Shown in pieces: positions 59,238-64,000 of a stretch of 64,000 nt of DNA (within the stretch, counting starts at the first letter, position 1; every line of letters begins with the position of its first letter). Position numbers and translations under genes: made by a program. The stretch is from the NCBI RefSeq assembly GCF_000308495.1, contig NZ_BAFU01000049.1, forward strand, positions 1-64,000, read 5' to 3'. The notes under the pieces are model-generated. The model had not been told where the DNA came from and did no database searches. It was given only the letters and a program-made list of their open reading frames with translations. Source of the stretch: Nocardia brevicatena NBRC 12119. Its GTDB lineage: Bacteria > Actinomycetota > Actinomycetes > Mycobacteriales > Mycobacteriaceae.

Positions 59238-60623
59238 TCAGGTCGGGTACCGGGGGTTTGTGACGCGTAAGCGGGAGGCAACCGCGACGGACACGACGTG
59301 GCGAACGTCGTCGTCGGCGTAATCCACTGCGCCCGCACGCAGAAGCGCGGCCAGTGCGGATTCCGATTCGCAGCCCATATCGCCGAGCAGTCGGTGGACC
59401 TCGGCGGTGGCCGCAGGGCCGGCGCGGAGTTCGCGTGCCACGGTGCCGAGCAGGTTGACACAGACACGGGAGAGATATCGCCGGCGCTGCTGTTCCGCGG
59501 GTAGGGCGGGACCGATCTCGGCGGCGAGCGTTTCGGCGACGAGATCGAGTATCTCGAGGGCGTCGGGCCGGTCGTGGACGGTGGGGTCGGGTCCCGGTGC
59601 CTCGGGCTCGGATACCGATTCGTCGAAGAGACCGAGGGCGGTGAGCAGGTCGTATTCGGATTCGCAGACGCGTCGCCCGATGGCGGCCAGTTCCAGCGAG
59701 CGTTCCGCCCCGCCGAGGTGGCGTTGGGCTTGGAATCTGCTCAGAACGAGCCATTTCAGTGTTCCGAACACCTCCCACCATCGCAGTTCTTCAGATGTGG
59801 GCCGAGTACCGGTGGCCCGCTCGTAACCGTCCAGGAGTTGTTCGCGGGTGCCGAGTCCGCCGACCGGCGCCGGTGCGCCGAAGCGCCAGGCGCGCACACA
59901 TAGCCAGCCCAGATCCTCGATCGGGTTGCCGATATGAGCCAATTCCCAATCGAGCACCGCCCGGATACCGGATGGATCGATCAGGAAGTTTCCGAGCCGG
60001 AAGTCACCGTGCACGAGTGCCTTCGGTCGGGGGAGGGGAGGGTGGCCGCGCAGCCACCGCAGTCCCATTTCCACGGTCGGACGGGGTTCGTCGAGGTCGC
60101 GATAGATCTGTTCGATCGCGTCCAGCGGGTTGTGGTCGTCGAGTGCCTCCAGCGTGTCGATCGGGATGCGGTGAATCCGGCCGAGCACATGGCCGAGTTC
60201 GTCGGTGAGCCGTGCGCGTAGGTGCTCGAACTCCGGTTCCCGCTGTAGTCTCCGGGGAATCGACTCGCCGTCGACCATATCCATCAACAGGTAGGGAGCG
60301 TCGATTCCGGGTGCGGTGTCGCCGGAGGCGAGTACGGCGGGCACGGGAACCCCCGCCGCGGCCGCCGCCCGCAGACAGGCCGCCTCGGCGCGCATCCGGG
60401 CGGCGTCGCCGTGTCCGGGGGGATCACGGCGCAGGACGGCCCGCAGCTCACCGCCCGCCTGATCGCGGGCGGTGACCGCATAGACCTGCCTGCTGGCGCC
60501 GCCGGTGAACTGCCGCAGTTCGACCTCGACGATCCCGATACCGGTGGCCGCACCGAGCACCGCGCGGACACCGTCGGCCGGCGTGAGCGGACCGGGTGCC
60601 GTGGGTTGTGTCCTCACCGCCAT
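59238..60623 (-). CDS. APH-family kinase with C-terminal extension (ACAD10/11-like)
   Basis: A 461-residue protein. Residues about 20-330 are an APH-fold kinase: FTGGASRQVYAV loop, catalytic LVHGDFRLGN, metal Asp in AVLDWELAHIGNP, then WWEVFGTLKWL. The last 110 residues are a separate helical domain (ALEILDLVAETLAAEIGPAL and LSRVCVNLLGTVAREL), which resembles DUF6285, the LvaB-like partner of LvaA. If so, kinase and small partner are fused. ATG 60623 overlaps the upstream dehydrogenase end by 10 bases. It probably phosphorylates a 4-hydroxyacyl-CoA for that enzyme. Confidence 0.87.
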   Translation of the reverse strand: MAVRTQPTAPGPLTPADGVRAVLGAATGIGIVEVELRQFTGGASRQVYAVTARDQAGGELRAVLRRDPPGHGDAARMRAEAACLRAAAAAGVPVPAVLASGDTAPGIDAPYLLMDMVDGESIPRRLQREPEFEHLRARLTDELGHVLGRIHRIPIDTLEALDDHNPLDAIEQIYRDLDEPRPTVEMGLRWLRGHPPLPRPKALVHGDFRLGNFLIDPSGIRAVLDWELAHIGNPIEDLGWLCVRAWRFGAPAPVGGLGTREQLLDGYERATGTRPTSEELRWWEVFGTLKWLVLSRFQAQRHLGGAERSLELAAIGRRVCESEYDLLTALGLFDESVSEPEAPGPDPTVHDRPDALEILDLVAETLAAEIGPALPAEQQRRRYLSRVCVNLLGTVARELRAGPAATAEVHRLLGDMGCESESALAALLRAGAVDYADDDVRHVVSVAVASRLRVTNPRYPT

Positions 60624-61801
60624 GGTGCGGCCTCGGGGGAACGCAGGAGTCGACGCGCCGTGGACATGCGATGCACTTCGTCGGGACCGTCGTAGATGCG
60701 GGCATAGCGCGCCTGCCGGTACATGCGTTCGAGCGGGGTGTCGGCCGTGAGGCCGAGCGCGCCATGGACTTGAATGGCGCGGTCGACGACATTGTGCAGC
60801 ATGCGTGCGCCCCAGAACTTCACCAAGCCGACCCGTACCCGATGGTCCGCCCCGGCATCCATCGCGCGGGCGGCATCGAGGGTCATCAGTCGGGCGGCAT
60901 GGATCTCCGCGGCGGATTCGGCGATGTACCGGTGGATTTCGCCCTTGTCCGCGAGCAGCGAGCCGTGCGCGAACCGACTGTTCGCCCGGTCGCACATCAG
61001 TTCGTAGGCGCGCTGGGCCTGTCCGAGCCAACGCATGGCGTGGAAGATCCGGCCGGCGCCGAGGCGGTCCTGCGCCACGGTGAAACCCCTGCCTCGCTCA
61101 CCCAGCAGGTTGGCGGCCGGAACGCGCACGTCGGTGAGCCGGACCTCGTAGTGGTCGCTCGGGTCGTGGCCCATTGTGGGGATGGAGCGGACGATCTCGA
61201 ATCCGGGGGTATCGGTCGGCACGATGATCGCGCTGATCCTGGCGTGCCTCGGCACGGAGTCGGGCTCGGTCCGGGCGAATACCGTACAGTACGCTGCCTG
61301 CGCCACCCCCGTGGTGAACCACTTGTGTCCGTTGATGAGCCAACTGTCACCGTGGAGCTCCGCGCGGGTGGCGATGAGGGTGGGATCGGAGCCGGCGACC
61401 TCCGGCTCGGTCAGACCGACCGACGGCAGGATATCGCCGGCCACCATGGGAGGGATCCAGCGGCGCCGCTGTTCGTCCGTACCGTGCCGGTGCAGCATCA
61501 GGGTGTCCTGCATGGACACCGAACCGACTGCCAACTGGCCGAATTCCGAGCGGCCGATGATCTCGTTGAGGTAGACGAAATCGAGGAACGGCAGTCCGCC
61601 GCCGCCGAGTTCGGCCGGATGGCCGAGTGCCCACAGCCCGAGTCCTTTGGCTCGCTCCCGCAGCCGGTCCAGACTCGCGCGTGCGGCGTCATCATCGGCG
61701 GCCAACGCGGGCTCCTGCGGGATGACCTCCTCGTCGATGAACGACCGCATCCGCGCGGTCAATTCGGCGATATGTCCCTCCGGTCGGTTGATCGCCGTCA
61801 T
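60614..61801 (-). CDS. Acyl-CoA dehydrogenase, ACAD10/11-like
   Basis: A 395-residue acyl-CoA dehydrogenase-fold flavoprotein. SVGLTEPEVAGSDPTLIATRA and WFTTGVAQAAYCTVF are in the FAD region; it ends RIYDGPDEVHRMSTARRLL, the ACAD10/11 form seen also at 4212 and 12871. The overlapping downstream kinase gene makes a second split kinase/ACAD module in this window. ATG 61801 overlaps the NTF2-like stop (ATGA). Confidence 0.9.
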   Translation of the reverse strand: MTAINRPEGHIAELTARMRSFIDEEVIPQEPALAADDDAARASLDRLRERAKGLGLWALGHPAELGGGGLPFLDFVYLNEIIGRSEFGQLAVGSVSMQDTLMLHRHGTDEQRRRWIPPMVAGDILPSVGLTEPEVAGSDPTLIATRAELHGDSWLINGHKWFTTGVAQAAYCTVFARTEPDSVPRHARISAIIVPTDTPGFEIVRSIPTMGHDPSDHYEVRLTDVRVPAANLLGERGRGFTVAQDRLGAGRIFHAMRWLGQAQRAYELMCDRANSRFAHGSLLADKGEIHRYIAESAAEIHAARLMTLDAARAMDAGADHRVRVGLVKFWGARMLHNVVDRAIQVHGALGLTADTPLERMYRQARYARIYDGPDEVHRMSTARRLLRSPEAAPWR

Positions 61802-62187
61802 TGCCGCTCCCGAGCCGAGGTGGACATCGCACGTAGCGGTTGGGTCGCCGCCGAGTCGACATACTCGTCGATACGGGCGATCCGGCCGTTCCGCACCCGG
61901 ACGAACAACGCGGCCGCAACCTCCAACGGTCCGTGCCCGGGCAGATAACCGCGCAGGACGTGCTGCTGGGCGAAACCGTCGGATAGCGGATAACGCCGGA
62001 TCTCCTCGTAACGAAGGTCTTCCACCGTCCGTGACAACCACCGCAGCACTCGGAGATTCTCGGTGACGGTCTCCTCGGTGTTTTTGTCGTTGTGCCAGAT
62101 CCGCGCGTCGGGCGCGTATATCTCGGTCAGGGCGGCCGTGTCGCCGGCGCCGACGGCGGCGAAGAAGCGGTCGGCAAGTTCGTCCAT
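61798..62187 (-). CDS. NTF2/SnoaL-like protein
   Basis: A 129-residue NTF2-like protein: RFFAAVGAGDTAALTEIYAPDARIWHN, then LRYEEIRRYPLSDGFAQQHVL and the last strands AALFVRVRNGRIARIDEYVDS. The YAPDARIWHN segment is the common form of ketosteroid-isomerase-like hydratases. ATG 62187 has GGAGG ahead (GAGGAGGTCTCTCAT on the coding strand). It is coupled to the ACAD gene and may act on the same substrate. Confidence 0.87.
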   Translation of the reverse strand: MDELADRFFAAVGAGDTAALTEIYAPDARIWHNDKNTEETVTENLRVLRWLSRTVEDLRYEEIRRYPLSDGFAQQHVLRGYLPGHGPLEVAAALFVRVRNGRIARIDEYVDSAATQPLRAMSTSARERQ

Positions 62188-62244
62188 ATGAGAGACCTCC
62201 TCCGAGGCGGTGTGAATTCTCGTTCCTGCTGGGCGTCGGGCGTG

Positions 62245-63159
62245 TCAGGCCCGCGCCGCGCTCCTGGGCATGGGTCGGCCACCGGCGACGAGCAGATCGC
62301 TGTCAACAGGTTTGCCGAGCAGACGGGAGATCAGTCGTGCGGCATCGAGAGCCTTGTCGATATCGATGCCGGTGGTTATGCCGCCGTCCTCGAACAGGTA
62401 GGCCAGTTCCTCGGTGGCGATATTTCCGCTCGCGCCCGGTGCGAAGGGGCAACCGCCGAGGCCGCCGACGGACGCGTCGAACCGGCGGATGCCGTGGTCA
62501 TAGGCCGCCCAGGCGTTGGCCAGGCCTTGACCGCGGGTGTTGTGTAGGTGGATACCGAGGTCGGCATCGGGCGCGACGGCGCGGACGCGGTCGATTACGT
62601 CGCCGGTGCGGACCGGTGAGGCCGTGCCGATGGTATCCGCGATCGTGAGCGCGTCGGCTCCCGAGACCATCGCGTGCCCGGCGATCTCGGCGACGCGGGT
62701 GGGGGAGGTGGGGCCGTCGAACGGGCAGTCGAAGGCGATGGCGATGATCACCTCGAGGTGACCGCCCGCCTGGTGAACCAGTTCGGCGATCGGGGTGATG
62801 AGTGCGATCGATTCGGCGCTGTCGCGACCGACATTCGCCCGGCTGTGCCCGTCGGATGCCGATACGACGTACTCCAGGCGGGTGATATCGGCGTCGAGCG
62901 CCCGACGCACCCCGCCGACCCCCGCGACCAGGGCGGAGAACTCCACCTGTGGCCAACGATCGAGCCGGGCGGCGACCTGCTCGGCATCGGCCAGCGCCGG
63001 AATCGCGCGCGGCGAGACGAAGGAGGTGACCTCGATACGGCGCACACCCGTCGCGACGAGCGACTCGATGAACTCGAGCTTGGCCTCGGTGGGTATGGGG
63101 TGCTCGATCTGCAGGCCGTCGCGTGGTCCCACCTCACGAATATCGATGGTGGGGGTCAT
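62245..63159 (-). CDS. HMG-CoA lyase-like aldolase
   Basis: A 304-residue DRE-TIM metallolyase. GPRDGLQIE with the metal Asp, EVTSFVSPRAIP, the HLHNTRGQGLAN metal histidines and the catalytic Cys loop GGLGGCPFAPGASGNIATEEL are complete. It cleaves HMG-CoA or a related 3-hydroxy-3-methylacyl-CoA to acetyl-CoA and a keto acid. Next to a CaiB CoA-transferase the pair could handle a branched dicarboxylic acid. ATG 63159 overlaps the transferase stop (ATGA). Confidence 0.9.
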   Translation of the reverse strand: MTPTIDIREVGPRDGLQIEHPIPTEAKLEFIESLVATGVRRIEVTSFVSPRAIPALADAEQVAARLDRWPQVEFSALVAGVGGVRRALDADITRLEYVVSASDGHSRANVGRDSAESIALITPIAELVHQAGGHLEVIIAIAFDCPFDGPTSPTRVAEIAGHAMVSGADALTIADTIGTASPVRTGDVIDRVRAVAPDADLGIHLHNTRGQGLANAWAAYDHGIRRFDASVGGLGGCPFAPGASGNIATEELAYLFEDGGITTGIDIDKALDAARLISRLLGKPVDSDLLVAGGRPMPRSAARA

Positions 63160-64000
63160 GCGATCGTGCCCTGGGCGCGCAGCCGGGCCAGCCGGTCGCG
63201 GTCGTAGCCGAGCAGCCCGCCGAGCACCTCGTCGGTGTGGGTTCCCGGACGGCTCGCGCCGCCCCACCGGACGCCGCCGGCGGTTTCGCTGAGCCGGGGA
63301 ACCACACCGACGCCCTTGACCGGGACCGGGTCGAACCCGACGTCGTCACTTCCGAGCGAGGGATCGACATGATCGACGAAGATCCCGCGCGCGGTGAACT
63401 GAGGGTCGTTCATCACTTCGGCGACGGTGTTCACCGGGCCCGCGACCACCTCGTACCGGGTCAACAGCTCGATCAGGTCGGTGGCGGTGAAGTCTGCCGC
63501 CCAGTCGCCGATCATCTCGTCGAGTTCGTCCTGATGCTCACCGCGGGCGCTATGCGTCGCATAGCGGGGATCGGCTGCCAGGGCGGGCCGCCCCATGGCC
63601 GCGGCCAGCCGCCGGAACACCGTGTCCTGGTTGGCCGCGATGATCACCCACAATCCGTCCTTGGACCGGTACAGATTCGACGGTGCCACGCGATCCAGGC
63701 GCGTACCCGATGGTTGCCGTATATGCCCGGTCTTGTGGTAGTCCGGGATCGTCGACTCCTGGATGGCCAGCGCGGCCTCGGTCAGGGCGGTGTCGACGAC
63801 CTGTCCGCGTCCGGTTCGTTCGCGGACCAGCAGGGCCGCGAGGACACCGTGGAAGGCGAATAGACCGGCCAGACTGTCGCCGAGGGACAGCGCCATCCGG
63901 GGTGGTGCCTGTCCCGGAAAACCGTTGAGGTACCGCAGGCCGCTGACGCCTTCGGCGACCGAGGCGTATCCCGGGCGGGAGGCATACGGTCCGGTTTGCC
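63156..64000 (-). CDS. CaiB/BaiF CoA-transferase (partial, runs off the window)
   Basis: The C-terminal 281 residues of a type III CoA-transferase; the 5' part lies beyond base 64000. LRYLNGFPGQ, MALSLGDSLAGLFAFHGVLAAL with the active Asp region, RTGRGQVVDTALTEA and the small domain (LIELLTRYEVVAGPVNTVAEVMNDPQF) are in normal order, unlike the protein at 45628. The internal ATG at 63896 is not the start. It heads the leftward operon with HMG-CoA lyase-like, NTF2-like, ACAD and kinase genes. Confidence 0.9.
   Translation of the reverse strand, partial: QTGPYASRPGYASVAEGVSGLRYLNGFPGQAPPRMALSLGDSLAGLFAFHGVLAALLVRERTGRGQVVDTALTEAALAIQESTIPDYHKTGHIRQPSGTRLDRVAPSNLYRSKDGLWVIIAANQDTVFRRLAAAMGRPALAADPRYATHSARGEHQDELDEMIGDWAADFTATDLIELLTRYEVVAGPVNTVAEVMNDPQFTARGIFVDHVDPSLGSDDVGFDPVPVKGVGVVPRLSETAGGVRWGGASRPGTHTDEVLGGLLGYDRDRLARLRAQGTIA

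Noticed and set aside
1-64000. tRNA, rRNA, CRISPR array, integrase or transposase
   Set aside because: No cloverleaf, spaced repeat array, or recombinase/transposase motif was seen on either strand.

Overview
This 64 kb window is high-GC actinomycete DNA. Dense blocks of acyl-CoA catabolism genes, DUF3556, DUF6300 and GAP/Sap-family membrane proteins, paired P450/Rieske genes and leaderless-looking starts point to Nocardia or a close relative in the Mycobacteriales. The species call is an inference. I saw no rRNA, tRNA, CRISPR array, phage or intact insertion sequence.

Layout. (1) 1-3 kb is a gene graveyard: broken winged-helix, alpha/beta-hydrolase and MFS genes lie beside an intact divergent arsR/cadI pair. 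(2) 3.2-4.1 kb holds a sugar O-acetyltransferase. (3) 4.2-23.3 kb is a large fatty/alicyclic-acid catabolic island. It has one nine-gene leftward operon (18631 to 9063: crotonase, DUF35 protein, SCP2-type thiolase, acyl-CoA dehydrogenase (ACAD), APH-type kinase, second ACAD, two SDRs, CoA ligase, TetR) and satellite transcription units for SDR, EthD plus MBL hydrolase, ACAD, SnoaL-like protein and zinc ADH. Several of these units carry copies of one palindrome, WGAACNNNRTTCA, at or just downstream of their promoters. An unusual XRE-TetR fusion regulator sits at the left edge. The kinase/ACAD pair resembles the levulinate (Lva) and ACAD10/11 route for 4-hydroxyacyl-CoA. (4) 23.5-25.5 kb looks like a cobalamin-MerR (LitR/CarH-like) light-response module with lipocalin and only the first codons of a photolyase left. 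(5) 25.7-36 kb holds a secreted hydrophobic protein, an alkylsulfatase, a WYL regulator divergent from a short UvrA-like ABC protein, a methyltransferase, and a secreted phospholipase A2 overlapping a membrane alpha/beta-hydrolase. (6) 36.3-43.9 kb has two P450 units, one frameshifted, sharing a near-identical 16-bp palindrome upstream; the second includes a Rieske oxygenase and lies divergent from DUF3556. (7) 44.2-48.7 kb has an amidohydrolase, a CoA-transferase and a crotonase; the last two are divergently transcribed and both look circularly permuted. A dienelactone hydrolase follows. (8) 48.9-51.7 kb is a PepSY protein divergent from an OmpR-type two-component system whose sensor carries a 26-residue acidic tract. 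(9) 52-57.7 kb has HAD phosphatase, IlvD, a P450 relic, a cyclase-family protein and a CoA ligase. (10) 58.3-64 kb has a GAP-family membrane protein, a 48-bp perfect palindrome as a likely terminator, and a leftward operon (CoA-transferase, HMG-CoA-lyase-like, NTF2-like, ACAD, APH kinase) holding a second kinase/ACAD pair.

The two kinase/ACAD modules, the CoA ligases and the crotonase/thiolase genes fit together as pathways that activate an acid to its CoA ester, remove a gamma-hydroxyl through phosphorylation and elimination, and finish by beta-oxidation. The substrate cannot be read from the sequence.
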